A program made the translations under genes and the position numbers. A model generated the notes under the pieces. The model was not told where the DNA came from. It worked only from the letters and a program-made list of their open reading frames with translations, and did no database searches. A stretch of DNA of 64,000 nucleotides, taken from Burkholderia pyrrocinia. Lineage in GTDB: Bacteria > Pseudomonadota > Gammaproteobacteria > Burkholderiales > Burkholderiaceae. Where the stretch lies: the NCBI RefSeq assembly GCF_022809715.1, contig NZ_CP094459.1, forward strand, positions 1,488,001 to 1,552,000, written 5' to 3'. Below are positions 8,871 through 19,237 of this stretch, in pieces. The first letter of the stretch is position 1; each line of letters begins with the position of its first letter.

Positions 8871-11258
8871 ATGAAACCCGGCTCCGTTTCCCCACGGCGG
8901 CACCTCGGCCGCCGCTTCCTGATCGAATGGATCGCGATCGGCTGCCTCGGGATCGCGGTGATCCTCGCGTGTGCGCTCGGCCGCCTGTCGTCGAGCGTCG
9001 ACGGGCTGATCTACGACCGGCTGCTGATGCTGCGCAGCCTGCCGCTGTCGCCCGACGTGGTCGTCGTCGACATCGACAACCAGAGCGTATCGGCGCTCGG
9101 CCGCTGGCCGTGGCCGCGCGACGTGCATGCGCGGCTGCTCGACACGCTGGCGCGCGCGCAGCCGGCCGCCGTCGTCTACGACGTGCTGTTTACCGAACCG
9201 GCGCCGGAGGATCGCGCGTTCGCGGACGCGATGAGCCACGTGCCGACCTTCCTGCCGGTGCTGCTGAGCCCCGAGCAGGCGGACGGCACGCGTACCGTCG
9301 ATCCGCCGGTGGCTGCGCTCGCGGCGCGCGCGACGGGGCTCGGTCACATCAATCTCGAAGTCGATCGCGACGGCATCGTGCGCAGCGTCGCGCTGTTCGA
9401 AAGCGACGGCCGCGTGCGCTGGCCGCAACTGATGGTGCCCGTGTACCGCGCGATCCAGGCCGGCCGGCTGCATCCGGCCGGCGGCGCGCCGGGCGCGAAC
9501 GCGCACGACCTGTCGCGCGACGCGGCCGGCGAGGGCCGCTACCTGATTCCGTTCAGCCGCAACACGCCCGAGTATCCGACGCTGTCGTTCGACGACGTGC
9601 TCGAAGGGCGCGTGAAACCCGACGCGCTGCGCGGCAAGATCGTCGTCGTCGGCGTGACCGCTTCCGGGCTGTACGACCGCTTCGCGACACCCGTATCCGG
9701 CGATTTCGGCCCGCTCGCCGGCGTGTATATCCACGCCAACGTGCTCGACATGCTGGCGACCGGCAGCGCGATCTCGCCGGCATCGCGCGCGGGGCTGTTC
9801 GCCGCGTCGCTGCTGCCGCTCGCCGCGCTGCTGGGCGGCTTCCTGATGCTGTCGCCGTGGCGCGCGCTGCTGCTGACGCTGAGCCTCGCCGCGCTCGCCG
9901 TCGTCGCGAGCATGGCGCTGCTGTTCGAGGCGCGCATCTGGCTGTCGCCGGCGCCGGCGATCTTCGGGCTGATCGCCGTCTACCCGATCTGGAACTGGCG
10001 GCGCCTCGAAATGACGATGTCGTACCTGCGCCGCGAACTGCAGCGGCTCCCCGACGAGCCGCACCTGCTGCCCGAGGCGCCGCGCACGCGCAGTGTCGGC
10101 GGCGACGTGCTCGAGCGCCAGATGGCGCTGATGGCGCAAGCCGCGCAGCGCGTGCAGGACATGAAGCGCTTCGTGTGGGACAGCCTCGACAGCATGCCCG
10201 AGCCGATCTTCGTGACCGACCTGGCCGGCACCGTGCTGATCGCGAACCATGCGGCGAAGCGCTACGGGTCGCGGCTCGCGCTGCCGCTGCCGGAAGGGCG
10301 GCCGCTGCGCACCGCGCTCGGCGAGCTGACGTTCATGAAGACCGTCGACGGCAACGCCGAACACGATGCGGCGATCCGCGAGCACTGGCCGGCCGCGCTC
10401 GACCCGACGCTCGAGGCCGAGCACGACGCGATGGCGCGCGGCATCGAGGTGCGCGACCGCGACGGGCTCGACCATCTGTTACGCTACGCCGCCTGCACGA
10501 ATGCGCAGGGCCGCGTGACGGGCTGGATTGCCGGCCTCGTCGACGTGACCGAACTGCACGCGGCCGAGCGGCATCGCGAGGAAGCGCTGCACCTGCTGTC
10601 GCACGACATGCGCTCGCCGCAGGCTTCGATCCTCGCGCTCGTCGAGATCGAGCGCGACCGCGTCGAGACCGATGCGATGCGCGGGCTGCTCGCGCGGGTC
10701 GAGCGCTACGCGCACCGCGCGCTGTCGCTTGCCGACGAGTTCGTGCAGCTGGCGCGCGCGGAGTCGCAGGCGTACCAGCTCGAAGTGACGAGCCTCGTCG
10801 ACGTGCTGATCGATGCGAGCGACGAGGTATGGCCGCAGGCGCAGACGAAGCACATCCGCATCGACACCGAGGTCGGCACCGACATGTGCTGGGTGCGCGC
10901 GGACCGCTCGCTGATCACGCGCGCGTTCGTGAACCTGCTGAACAACGCAGTCAAATACAGTCCGTCCGACACCGTGATCACGTGTACGCTGACGGTCGAG
11001 CACGCGTCGAAGCGGATGTTCTGTACGATTCGCGATCAGGGGTACGGCATTGCGCCGGAAGATCAGCGGCATCTGTTCGAGCGTTTCAAGCGATTCCATG
11101 CCGGCGAGCGGCCCGAGATCCCGGGTTCCGGGCTCGGCATGGCATTCGTGAAGACGGTCGTCACGCGCCATGGGGGCAGCGTGTCGGTCGACAGCGAAGT
11201 GGGTGTCGGCACCGCGGTGACGGTGTCGCTGCCCGCGATCGACGAGCCGTCCGCCTGA
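8871..11258 (+). CDS. CHASE2 domain sensor histidine kinase
   Basis: A 795-residue membrane kinase. An N-terminal transmembrane helix (~residues 18-38) precedes a large periplasmic CHASE2 domain (~40-300) with its DxxxxDRL-type start (YDRLLMLRSLPLSPDVVVVDIDNQS). Two or three hydrophobic helices follow (~305-375). A PAS-like segment comes next, then a HisKA domain with phosphoacceptor His578 in LLSHDMRSPQ, then the HATPase domain: N-box FVNLLNNAVKYSPSD, G1 DQGYGIAPED, G2 GSGLGMAF. It starts 10 bp after the LysM-FecR gene. With the response regulator at 6798 it forms a complete two-component system around an exported FecR protein. The stimulus is unknown. Confidence 0.92.
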   Translation: MKPGSVSPRRHLGRRFLIEWIAIGCLGIAVILACALGRLSSSVDGLIYDRLLMLRSLPLSPDVVVVDIDNQSVSALGRWPWPRDVHARLLDTLARAQPAAVVYDVLFTEPAPEDRAFADAMSHVPTFLPVLLSPEQADGTRTVDPPVAALAARATGLGHINLEVDRDGIVRSVALFESDGRVRWPQLMVPVYRAIQAGRLHPAGGAPGANAHDLSRDAAGEGRYLIPFSRNTPEYPTLSFDDVLEGRVKPDALRGKIVVVGVTASGLYDRFATPVSGDFGPLAGVYIHANVLDMLATGSAISPASRAGLFAASLLPLAALLGGFLMLSPWRALLLTLSLAALAVVASMALLFEARIWLSPAPAIFGLIAVYPIWNWRRLEMTMSYLRRELQRLPDEPHLLPEAPRTRSVGGDVLERQMALMAQAAQRVQDMKRFVWDSLDSMPEPIFVTDLAGTVLIANHAAKRYGSRLALPLPEGRPLRTALGELTFMKTVDGNAEHDAAIREHWPAALDPTLEAEHDAMARGIEVRDRDGLDHLLRYAACTNAQGRVTGWIAGLVDVTELHAAERHREEALHLLSHDMRSPQASILALVEIERDRVETDAMRGLLARVERYAHRALSLADEFVQLARAESQAYQLEVTSLVDVLIDASDEVWPQAQTKHIRIDTEVGTDMCWVRADRSLITRAFVNLLNNAVKYSPSDTVITCTLTVEHASKRMFCTIRDQGYGIAPEDQRHLFERFKRFHAGERPEIPGSGLGMAFVKTVVTRHGGSVSVDSEVGVGTAVTVSLPAIDEPSA

Positions 11259-11293
11259 CAGGGCCGGGCACGACGGCAGGACTGGGGAAAGCC

Positions 11294-11908
11294 ATGAGAA
11301 AGGAATGGGCAGCGACCGCGCTGGCGGCGTCGTTGTTGACGGGTTGCGCCGGCGTGACGAGCGGCGTGAGTGCGGTCGGGCAGCCGAATGCATTTGCAGC
11401 CGGCGCGCACGGCTACGATTTCGTCCGGACGGCCGCGCAGGCCGACGATGCCGAATACCGGCAGGTCGAGGCGCTCGTGCGCGACGAACTCGCGCGCCGC
11501 GGCTTCGACGCGCAGCCGCTCAAGGACGCGCGCTACCGGCTGTCGATTGCCTATGCGACGCAGCCGGCGGCGGTCGCGGCCATCGCCGACCAGTGCGGCG
11601 CCGCGAGCAGCGCGTGCGTGACGGTGGACGGGCCGTCGCCGTTCGCGCTGCCGTTCGCGGGTGGCGTGTATCGCCACGTGCTGACGCTGCGTTTCGTCGA
11701 TGCGAAATCGGGCGCCGACGTCTATCGCGTGACGGCCGCGCTGCGCGATCGCGAACCGGGCACGCAGCAGGCCGCGCCGGCGCTCGTGAAGAGCGCGCTC
11801 GCGAAGGTGCCGTTCGGCGATGGCGGCGGCTGGCTCGTGAAGACGAAAAAAGACGACGCGGGCGGGATGCCGGGCGTCGTCTCGGTGAAGCCGGCCGAAG
11901 CGCGCTGA
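11294..11908 (+). CDS. Lipoprotein, DUF4136-like
   Basis: A 204-residue protein with a type II signal peptide: LLTGC places the lipidated Cys at residue 18. The mature part shows the DYRYVRTAAQ...VEALVRDELARRGF pattern of small outer-membrane lipoproteins of the DUF4136 type and later VYRHVLTLRFVDAKSG. The gene follows the kinase by 35 bp in the same direction and completes the signalling cassette as a probable envelope-anchored component. The family assignment is by pattern only and moderate. Confidence 0.7.
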   Translation: MRKEWAATALAASLLTGCAGVTSGVSAVGQPNAFAAGAHGYDFVRTAAQADDAEYRQVEALVRDELARRGFDAQPLKDARYRLSIAYATQPAAVAAIADQCGAASSACVTVDGPSPFALPFAGGVYRHVLTLRFVDAKSGADVYRVTAALRDREPGTQQAAPALVKSALAKVPFGDGGGWLVKTKKDDAGGMPGVVSVKPAEAR

Positions 11909-11960
11909 GCGCCGGCCGATGAGGTGAGGGCGGGCCCGCCGCGGCGAGCCCTTGCCGCGC

Positions 11961-12845
11961 TCAGGCGGCCGGTTGCGCGCCGCCGCGCGTGCGCAGGTAT
12001 TCGTCGAATTCCGCGCCGACTTCCGGATGGCGCAGTGCGAATTCGACCGTCGCCTTCAGGTAGCCGAGCTTGCTGCCGCAGTCGTAGCGCGTGCCCTGGT
12101 ACTTGTAGGCCAGCACCTGTTCGTCGGCGAGCAGCGCCTGGATCGCGTCGGTGAGCTGCAGTTCGCCGCCCGCGCCCGGCTTCAGCGCGCGCAGGTGTTC
12201 GAAGATCCGCGGCTTCAGGATGTAGCGGCCGACCACGCCGAGGTTCGACGGCGCGACTTCCGGCGCGGGCTTCTCGACGATCGCCGACATCTTGACGATC
12301 GACTCTTCCCATTCCTTGCCGTCGACGATCCCGTACGACTTCGTTTCCGACGGCGGGATTTCTTCGACGCCGATCACCGAGCTGTGATAGTGGTCGAACA
12401 CGTCGACCATCTGCTTCATCACGGGCGGGTTGCCGTCGAGCAGGTCGTCCGCGAGGATCACCGCGAACGGGTTGTCGGCCACCAGCTTCTCCGCGCACAG
12501 CACCGCATGGCCGAGGCCGAGCGCTTCCGGCTGACGCACGTAGAAACAGTCGACATGGCTCGGCTTGATGCTGCGCACGAGCTCGAGCAGCTTTTCCTTG
12601 CCGCGTGCCTCGAGTTCGGCTTCGACCTCGTACGACTTGTCGAAATGATCCTCGATCGCGCGCTTGCTGCGCCCGGTGACGAAAATCATCTCGGTGATGC
12701 CCGCGGCGATCGCCTCCTCGACTGCGTACTGGATCAGCGGCTTGTCGACGACCGGCAGCATTTCCTTCGGGCTCGCCTTCGTTGCCGGCAGGAACCGCGT
12801 GCCGAGGCCGGCAACGGGGAATACCGCCTTGGTGACTTTCAACAT
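11961..12845 (-). CDS. galU: UTP--glucose-1-phosphate uridylyltransferase
   Basis: A 294-residue enzyme making UDP-glucose for LPS, exopolysaccharide and trehalose synthesis in the cytoplasm. The N-terminus [31 protein letters not shown] is the nucleotidyltransferase signature. The [20 protein letters not shown] and GVEEIP segments are conserved GalU positions. Full length. AAAGG lies 8 bases before the ATG. The upstream gap holds a perfect minus-strand TATAAT (12901-12906) inside an interrupted palindrome, indicating its own regulated promoter despite closeness to valS. Confidence 0.96.
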   Translation of the reverse strand: MLKVTKAVFPVAGLGTRFLPATKASPKEMLPVVDKPLIQYAVEEAIAAGITEMIFVTGRSKRAIEDHFDKSYEVEAELEARGKEKLLELVRSIKPSHVDCFYVRQPEALGLGHAVLCAEKLVADNPFAVILADDLLDGNPPVMKQMVDVFDHYHSSVIGVEEIPPSETKSYGIVDGKEWEESIVKMSAIVEKPAPEVAPSNLGVVGRYILKPRIFEHLRALKPGAGGELQLTDAIQALLADEQVLAYKYQGTRYDCGSKLGYLKATVEFALRHPEVGAEFDEYLRTRGGAQPAA

Positions 12846-12888
12846 GATCGAACCTTTATTCCTGTAATCGACTTGTCAGACGATGTAT

Positions 12889-12912
12889 GTTCACGTCCGC
12901 ATTATAGTGAAC
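12889..12912. promoter_or_regulatory. Interrupted palindrome over the galU -10 region
   Basis: GTTCAC (12889-12894) and GTGAAC (12907-12912) are perfect inverted arms separated by 12 bases that contain a minus-strand TATAAT (12901-12906). The layout fits a repressor operator occluding the galU promoter. No clear -35 hexamer was found at standard spacing, so the promoter may need an activator or the -10 match may be fortuitous. Confidence 0.45.
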
Positions 12913-12932
12913 GCAAACGGCCTTACGGTTTG

Positions 12933-15800
12933 TTACGCAGGCAACCGATCGAGCTGCGCACGCAGTTTCTCGAGCGTGCTCTGGAATTCGGCGACGCGCT
13001 TCTGCTCCTGTTCGACCACGGCCGGCGGCGCTTTCGCGACGAATGCCTCGTTGCCGAGCTTCGCGTTGCACTTCGCGATCTCGCCCGTCAGGCGCGCGAT
13101 TTCCTTCGACAGGCGCTCGCGTTCGGCCGCGACGTCGATTTCCACCTTCAGCACCAGCTTGTTCGGGCCGACGATCGCGATCGGCGCGCCGTGCGCTTCC
13201 TTGTCGAGCGTCGCTTCGTCCGTGAGGATCTGCACTTCCGACAGGCGCGCGAGCGCCTGGACGTACGGCGCGAACGAGCGCAGGCGCTCGGCATCGCCGG
13301 CCGCGAGCAGCGGCACCTTCGTCGCCGGCGACAGGTTCATCTCGCCGCGCAGGTTGCGGCATGCGTCGACGATCGCCTTCAGGTCCGCCGCCCACTGCTC
13401 GGACGCCTCGTCGATCTTCTGCAGGTTGGCAACCGGATACGCCTGCGTCATCAGCGACGCTTCGCCCTCGGCCTTGCCTTGCGGATAGCGGCCCGCGAGC
13501 GGCGCGACCTTCTGCCAGAGCGCTTCGGTGATGAACGGGATGACCGGGTGCGCGAGACGCAGCACCGTCTCGAGCACGCGCAGCAGCGTGCGGCGCGTGG
13601 CGCGCTGCTGTTCCGGCGTGCCGTTCTGGATCTGCACCTTCGCGAGTTCGAGATACCAGTCGCAGTACTCGTCCCACACGAACTTGTAGATGCTGGTCGC
13701 GACGTTGTCGAAGCGGTAGTCGGCAAAGCCCTTCGCGATATCGGCCTCGGTACGCTGCAGCAGCGACACGATCCAGCGGTCGGCCGCCGAGAAGTCGAGG
13801 TAGCCGCCGGGGCCGCAGTCGCCCGCGCCGCAGACTTCCGGCTTGTCGGCGCCGCAGTCGTGGCCTTCGCAGTTCATCAGCACGAAGCGCGTCGCGTTCC
13901 ACAGCTTGTTGCAGAAGTTGCGATAGCCTTCGCAGCGCGCGAGGTCGAAGTTCACGTTGCGGCCGAGCGTCGCCATCGACGCCATCGTGAAGCGCAGCGC
14001 GTCGGTGCCGAACGCGGGAATGCCGTCCGGGAATTCCTTGCGCGTCTTCTTCTCGATCGTCGCGGCCTGCTTCGGATTCATCAGGCCCGTCGTGCGCTTC
14101 GCGACCAGCGTCTCGAGATCGATGCCGTCGACGATGTCGATCGGGTCGAGCGTATTGCCCTTGCTCTTCGACATCTTCTGGCCTTCCGCGTCGCGCACGA
14201 GGCCGTGCACGTAGACGGTGTGGAACGGCACCTTGCCGGTGAAGTGCGTGGTCATCATCACCATCCGGGCGACCCAGAAGAAGATGATGTCGAAGCCCGT
14301 GACGAGCACCGACGACGGCAGGAAGTGCTTCAGTTCAGGCGTCTCGTTCGGCCAGCCGAGCGACGAGAACGGCACCAGCGCCGACGAGAACCACGTGTCG
14401 AGCACGTCTTCGTCGCGCTTCAGTGCACCCGTGTAGCCCTGCGCGGCGGCCTTCGCGCGCGCGTCTTCCTCGCTGCGCGCGACGAACACCTCGCCGTTCT
14501 CGCCGTACCACGCGGGAATCTGGTGGCCCCACCACAGCTGGCGCGAGATGCACCAGTCCTGGATGTTCTCGAGCCACTGGTAGTAGGTGGTCGTCCAGTT
14601 TTCCGGGACGAACTTGATCTGGCCGTTGCGCACGACGTCGAGCGACGTTTCGGTGATCGACTTGCCGGGATTGAACGTGCCTTCCGGTGCCGGCTTCGTC
14701 ATCGCGACGAACCATTGGTCGGTCAGCATCGGCTCGATCACGACGCCCGTGCGGTCGCCGCGCGGCACCATCAGCTTGTGCGGCTTCACGGAATCGAGGA
14801 AACCCAGCGCGTCGAGATCGGCGACGATCGCCTTGCGCGCGTCGAAGCGGTCGAGGCCGCGATACTGCTCGGGGCCGTTGTCGTTGATCTTCGCGTCGAG
14901 CGTCAGGATCTCGATCGGCGCGAGGTTGTGGCGCAGGCCGACCTGGTAATCGTTGAAGTCGTGCGCGGGCGTGACCTTCACGACGCCCGTGCCGAACTCG
15001 CGGTCGACGTAGTCGTCGGCGATCACCGGGATCTCGCGGCCGGTCAGCGGCAGCGTGACGAGCTTGCCGATCAGGTGTGCGTAGCGCTCGTCTTCCGGAT
15101 GGACCATCAGCGCGACGTCGCCGAGCATCGTCTCGGGGCGGGTGGTCGCGACGGTCAGCGAGCCCGAGCCGTCGACGAGCGGGTAGCGGATGTGCCACAG
15201 GTGGCCGTTTTCCTCTTCGCTCGCGACTTCGAGATCCGACACCGCGGTGAGCAGCACCGGATCCCAGTTGACGAGGCGCTTGCCGCGGTAGATCAGGCCC
15301 TGTTCATGGAGCGTGACGAACACGTCGCGCACGGCGGCCGACATCTTGTCGTCCATCGTGAAGTATTCGCGCGACCAGTCGGTCGATGCGCCGAGGCGGC
15401 GCACCTGGCCCGTGATCGTCGAACCGGACTGCTGCTTCCATTCCCACACGCGCTCGACGAACTTCTCGCGGCCGAGGTCGTGGCGCGACACGCCCTGCGC
15501 GTCGAGCTGGCGCTCGACGACGATCTGGGTGGCGATCCCCGCGTGGTCGGTGCCGGGCACCCACAGCGTGTTCTCGCCGAGCATCCGGTGATAGCGGGCG
15601 AGGCCGTCCATGATCGTCTGGTTGAACGCATGGCCCATGTGCAGCGTGCCCGTCACGTTCGGCGGCGGCAACTGGATCGCGAAATCGGGGCGGGACGGAT
15701 CGAACGCCGGGGCGGCATAGCCGCGTTTTTCCCACTCCGGCCCCCATTGGGACTCGATGGTATGGGGCTCGAAGCTCTTCGCAAGCGTGTTGTCGCTCAT
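12933..15800 (-). CDS. valS: Valyl-tRNA synthetase
   Basis: A class I aminoacyl-tRNA synthetase of 955 residues from the ATG at 15800; an upstream in-frame ATG at 15848 adds 16 residues unlike the family. It charges tRNA-Val and edits misactivated threonine. The HIGH motif appears as [10 protein letters not shown], the KMSKS motif as KMSKSKGN, and the connective editing domain lies between. A C-terminal coiled-coil arm (~885-955) carries heptad Leu/Ile residues as expected. A minus-strand TATAAT at 15848-15853 probably serves it. galU follows downstream in the same direction after 87 bp. Confidence 0.97.
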   Translation of the reverse strand: MSDNTLAKSFEPHTIESQWGPEWEKRGYAAPAFDPSRPDFAIQLPPPNVTGTLHMGHAFNQTIMDGLARYHRMLGENTLWVPGTDHAGIATQIVVERQLDAQGVSRHDLGREKFVERVWEWKQQSGSTITGQVRRLGASTDWSREYFTMDDKMSAAVRDVFVTLHEQGLIYRGKRLVNWDPVLLTAVSDLEVASEEENGHLWHIRYPLVDGSGSLTVATTRPETMLGDVALMVHPEDERYAHLIGKLVTLPLTGREIPVIADDYVDREFGTGVVKVTPAHDFNDYQVGLRHNLAPIEILTLDAKINDNGPEQYRGLDRFDARKAIVADLDALGFLDSVKPHKLMVPRGDRTGVVIEPMLTDQWFVAMTKPAPEGTFNPGKSITETSLDVVRNGQIKFVPENWTTTYYQWLENIQDWCISRQLWWGHQIPAWYGENGEVFVARSEEDARAKAAAQGYTGALKRDEDVLDTWFSSALVPFSSLGWPNETPELKHFLPSSVLVTGFDIIFFWVARMVMMTTHFTGKVPFHTVYVHGLVRDAEGQKMSKSKGNTLDPIDIVDGIDLETLVAKRTTGLMNPKQAATIEKKTRKEFPDGIPAFGTDALRFTMASMATLGRNVNFDLARCEGYRNFCNKLWNATRFVLMNCEGHDCGADKPEVCGAGDCGPGGYLDFSAADRWIVSLLQRTEADIAKGFADYRFDNVATSIYKFVWDEYCDWYLELAKVQIQNGTPEQQRATRRTLLRVLETVLRLAHPVIPFITEALWQKVAPLAGRYPQGKAEGEASLMTQAYPVANLQKIDEASEQWAADLKAIVDACRNLRGEMNLSPATKVPLLAAGDAERLRSFAPYVQALARLSEVQILTDEATLDKEAHGAPIAIVGPNKLVLKVEIDVAAERERLSKEIARLTGEIAKCNAKLGNEAFVAKAPPAVVEQEQKRVAEFQSTLEKLRAQLDRLPA

Positions 15801-15847
15801 GTTGGAAATCTGCCGAAAAATGCGTGAATTGGATGCCGAATCCGACA

Positions 15848-15974
15848 ATTATAAATGGATGCACATCGACCAGCCATCGCATTGCCGGCGCAGGCTTGTC
15901 GCGAAGCGGCCGCAACGCGCTTGCGGCGCTCGACCGAACGGATCGGGAACGGCATCGCGCCGCCGACTTATAAT
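15848..15974. promoter_or_regulatory. Divergent promoter region between valS and uvrD
   Basis: A minus-strand TATAAT at 15848-15853 lies ~48 bases before the valS ATG, and a plus-strand TATAAT at 15969-15974 lies 40 bases before the uvrD ATG. Neither has a convincing TTGACA-like -35 at 16-18 bp. The two hexamers are the only consensus -10 elements in the 213-bp divergent gap. Confidence 0.5.
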
Positions 15975-16013
15975 GTCGGGTCCGCATTTTTCTCGCCCGT
16001 CCGCCGCCGCTCC

Positions 16014-18377
16014 ATGCCCGATCTGCTCGCCAATCTGAACCCCGAACAACACGCCGCCGTCACGTTGCCGAACGAACCGGCGCTGATCCTCGCAGGGGCG
16101 GGCAGCGGCAAGACCCGCGTGCTGATCACGCGCATCGCATGGCTGATCCAGCAGGGCTACGCGTCGCCGCCCACCGTGCTCGCCGTCACCTTCACGAACA
16201 AGGCCGCGCGCGAGATGATGGCGCGCCTGTCGGCGATGATGCCGATCGACACGCGCGGGATGTGGATCGGCACGTTCCACGGCCTGTGCAACCGGATGCT
16301 GCGCACGCACTGGCGCGATGCCGGCCTGCCGCAGACCTTCCAGATCCTCGATACGGCCGACCAGCTGTCCGCGATCAAGCGGCTGATGAAGGCGGCGAAC
16401 GTCGACGACGAGAAGTACCCGCCGAAGAACGTCCAGTACTTCATCAACAACGCGAAGGAGCAGGGGCTGCGTCCCGACAAGGTCGACGCGACCGACAGCT
16501 TCAACCGCAAGTTCGTCGAGCTGTACCAGGCGTACGACCAGCAGTGCCAGCGCGAGGGCGTCGTCGATTTCCCCGAGCTGCTGCTGCGCTGCTACGAGCT
16601 GCTGGCGTACAACGCGCCGCTGCGCGCGCACTACCAGGCGCGCTTCAAGCACATCCTCGTCGACGAGTTCCAGGACACCAACAAGCTGCAATACGCGTGG
16701 CTCAAGATGCTCGCGGGCGGCCAGAACGCGATCTTCGCGGTCGGCGACGACGACCAGTCGATCTACGCGTTCCGCGGCGCGAACGTCGGCAACATGCGCG
16801 ATTTCGAAGACGAATTCCGCGTGCGCAACCTGATCAAGCTCGAGCAGAACTACCGGTCGCACGGCAACATCCTCGATGCGGCGAACCAGCTGATCTCGAA
16901 CAACGCGCACCGCCTCGGCAAGAACCTGCGCACCGACGCGGGCCACGGCGAGCCCGTGCGCGTGTACGAGGCCAGCACCGATTCGCAGGAAGCCGGCTGG
17001 ATCGTCGAAGAGATTCGCTCGCTGATCAACACCGGGATGGCGCGCAGCGAAGTGGCCGTCCTGTACCGCAGCAACGCGCAGTCGCGCTCGATCGAGCACA
17101 CGCTGATGTCGTCGGGCATCCCGTACCGCGTGTACGGCGGCCTGCGCTTCTTCGAGCGTCAGGAAGTGAAGCATGCGCTCGCGTACCTGCGCCTGATCGA
17201 CAACCCGAACGACGACACGGCGTTCGTGCGCGTGGTGAACTTCCCGACCCGCGGGATCGGCGCGCGCTCGATCGAGCAACTCGCCGACGCCGCGCGCCTG
17301 TACGGCTGCTCGATGGCCGCTGCGATTCCGTACGTGACGGGCAAGGCCGGCACGAGTCTCGGCGGGTTCGCGAACCTGGTCGCGAAGATGCGCGCCGACA
17401 CGCAGCAAATGAATTTGCCGGACACGGTCGAGTACGTCGTGCGCGCGAGCGGCCTCGCCGATTTCTACCAGGGCGAGCGTGAAGGGCAGGACCGTCTCGA
17501 AAACTTGCAGGAACTCGTGAACGCGGCGACCGCATTCGTCGCGGAGGAAGGCTACGGGCTCGACACGCCGGCCCGCTCGATCCCGCTGCGCGCGGGCGCG
17601 ATCGCGGCGCCCGAACTCGGCGCGGCGACGGACGATCCGGCGGTCGACGTACTCGATCCCGCGTCGCCCGGCGATCCGGCGCAGAACCCCGATACGATGA
17701 CGCCGCTCGCCGGCTTCCTGTCGCATGCGTCGCTGGAGGCCGGCGACAACCAGGCGCAGGCCGGGCAGGACGCCGTGCAGCTGATGACGGTGCACGCGGC
17801 GAAGGGGCTCGAATTCTCGGCTGTGTTCATCACGGGCCTCGAGGAAGGGCTGTTCCCGCACGAGAACAGCGTGCTCGAATCGGACGGCCTCGAGGAGGAG
17901 CGCCGGCTGATGTACGTCGCGATCACGCGCGCGAAGGAGCGGCTCTACCTGTCGTTCGCGCAGAGCCGGATGCTGCACGGCCAGACGCGCTACAACGTGC
18001 GCTCGCGCTTCTTCGACGAGTTGCCGGAGCACGTGCTGAAGTGGCTGACGCCGAAGGTCGAGGCCGGTTCGCGCTGGGGCGGGCGTTCGGACAACGCGGG
18101 ATACGGGCGCGACTGGTTCGCGCGGCCGGGCGGCGGCAGCCGCGAGCAGATCGTCGATGCGGCGGTGTCCGCGCCGCTGCCCGCGTTCGCGGACAAGCAG
18201 CGCGCGGCCGGCGCCGGCTTTCGGGTCGGCCAGCAGGTGTTCCATACCAAGTTCGGCGAAGGCACGGTCACCGCGCTCGAAGGCAGCGGCACCGATGCGA
18301 AGGCGCAGGTGAAGTTCAAGCGGCACGGCGAGAAGTGGCTCGCGCTCGCGGTCGCGAAACTGCAGGCGGTGGAATGA
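16014..18377 (+). CDS. uvrD: UvrD/Rep/PcrA family ATP-dependent DNA helicase
   Basis: A 787-residue superfamily 1 3'-5' helicase for nucleotide-excision and mismatch repair. It has the Q-motif LNPEQHAAV, Walker A AGAGSGKT, motif II VDEFQDTN, motif III VGDDDQSIYAFRGA, motif IV QNYRS, and late motifs LMTVHAAKGLEF and VAITRAKERL. The C-terminal ~50 residues form the Tudor-like domain of UvrD/PcrA that contacts RNA polymerase (VGQQVFHTKFGEGTV). The start at 16014 gives the canonical N-terminus; the frame is open further upstream. Its stop overlaps the next start (ATGATGA), so the nucleosidase gene is coupled. Confidence 0.94.
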   Translation: MPDLLANLNPEQHAAVTLPNEPALILAGAGSGKTRVLITRIAWLIQQGYASPPTVLAVTFTNKAAREMMARLSAMMPIDTRGMWIGTFHGLCNRMLRTHWRDAGLPQTFQILDTADQLSAIKRLMKAANVDDEKYPPKNVQYFINNAKEQGLRPDKVDATDSFNRKFVELYQAYDQQCQREGVVDFPELLLRCYELLAYNAPLRAHYQARFKHILVDEFQDTNKLQYAWLKMLAGGQNAIFAVGDDDQSIYAFRGANVGNMRDFEDEFRVRNLIKLEQNYRSHGNILDAANQLISNNAHRLGKNLRTDAGHGEPVRVYEASTDSQEAGWIVEEIRSLINTGMARSEVAVLYRSNAQSRSIEHTLMSSGIPYRVYGGLRFFERQEVKHALAYLRLIDNPNDDTAFVRVVNFPTRGIGARSIEQLADAARLYGCSMAAAIPYVTGKAGTSLGGFANLVAKMRADTQQMNLPDTVEYVVRASGLADFYQGEREGQDRLENLQELVNAATAFVAEEGYGLDTPARSIPLRAGAIAAPELGAATDDPAVDVLDPASPGDPAQNPDTMTPLAGFLSHASLEAGDNQAQAGQDAVQLMTVHAAKGLEFSAVFITGLEEGLFPHENSVLESDGLEEERRLMYVAITRAKERLYLSFAQSRMLHGQTRYNVRSRFFDELPEHVLKWLTPKVEAGSRWGGRSDNAGYGRDWFARPGGGSREQIVDAAVSAPLPAFADKQRAAGAGFRVGQQVFHTKFGEGTVTALEGSGTDAKAQVKFKRHGEKWLALAVAKLQAVE

Positions 18378-19171
18378 TGAGCATCGACATGGTTGATATG
18401 CCTGCGACGCGCCCGCTCGGCATTCTGGCCGCGCTGCCCGAGGAACTCGGCGACCTGATCACCGCGATGCGCGCCGACGGCGCGATGAAGACGATCACGT
18501 TCGGCCGCCGCGATTACCACGTCGGCACCGTGCACGGCGCGGCCTGCGTCGTCACGCTCGCGCGGGTCGGCAAGGTCGCGGCCGCCGCGACGGTCAGCGC
18601 GCTGATCCATGTGTTCGGCGTGGCGGGCGTCGTGTTTACCGGCGTCGCGGGCGGCGTGTCGCGCACGGTGCGCGTCGGCGACGTCGTCGTGGCCGACATG
18701 CTGCTGCAGCACGATCTCGACGCATCGCCGCTCTTTCCGCGCTACGAGGTGCCGCTGCTCGGCATCACGCGCTTCGCGACCGACGCGGCACTGACGGCCC
18801 GTCTCAGGGCCGCGTGCATGCTGTTCGTCGCGGAAGAGGGCGCGTTGTTCGCCGAGCGCTTCGGGCTCGCCGGCGCGACGCTGCACGCAGGGCTCGTCAT
18901 CAGCGGCGACCGCTTCGTGTCGAGCGAGCGCGAGGTCGTCACGCTGCGCGATGCGCTGCCGGACGCGCTCGCGGTCGAAATGGAAGGCGCGGCGATCGCG
19001 CAGGTGTGCGCGGAGCACGACGTGCCGTTCGCGCTGGTGCGCACGATCTCCGATACGGCCGACGATCATGCGACGCAGTCGTTCTCGCACTTCCTGTCGG
19101 CGATCGCGAGCAGCTATTCGTCCGGCATCCTCAAGCGTTTCCTGACGCTGCATGCGGCGACGGCGGCCTGA
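18374..19171 (+). CDS. mtnN: 5'-methylthioadenosine/S-adenosylhomocysteine nucleosidase
   Basis: A 265-residue phosphorylase/nucleosidase-fold protein that splits MTA or SAH to adenine and the thioribose. The family marks are GILAALPEEL at the N-terminus, FTGVAGG, SGDRFV, AVEMEGAAIAQV with the ribose-binding Met-Glu, and RTISDTADD with the catalytic Asp. The start overlaps the uvrD stop; ATG codons at 18374 and 18377 are equivalent candidates. It is longer than E. coli MtnN (~232 residues) by insertions around residues 110-140, so a related nucleosidase subfamily remains possible. Confidence 0.85.
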   Translation: MMSIDMVDMPATRPLGILAALPEELGDLITAMRADGAMKTITFGRRDYHVGTVHGAACVVTLARVGKVAAAATVSALIHVFGVAGVVFTGVAGGVSRTVRVGDVVVADMLLQHDLDASPLFPRYEVPLLGITRFATDAALTARLRAACMLFVAEEGALFAERFGLAGATLHAGLVISGDRFVSSEREVVTLRDALPDALAVEMEGAAIAQVCAEHDVPFALVRTISDTADDHATQSFSHFLSAIASSYSSGILKRFLTLHAATAA

Positions 19172-19187
19172 AGCCGCCGTCGTTTTC
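19159..19187 (+). terminator. Intrinsic terminator overlapping the mtnN stop
   Basis: GACGGCGGC (19159-19167) pairs with GCCGCCGTC (19173-19181) across a 5-base loop containing part of the TGA stop, followed by GTTTTCT. A second 13-bp GC palindrome at 19205-19234 lies between this gene and the convergent exporter gene but lacks a T-tract. Confidence 0.65.
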
Positions 19188-19237
19188 TCCGTACAAGCCT
19201 TTGGGCCGGCCGCGGCGAGCACGCCGCGGCCGGCTTG

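Noticed and set aside
11952..15827. A 1291-codon plus-strand open frame antisense to galU and valS
   Set aside because: High-GC shadow; both minus-strand genes have clear motifs and the plus frame is composed of Arg/Ala/Val runs without domains.
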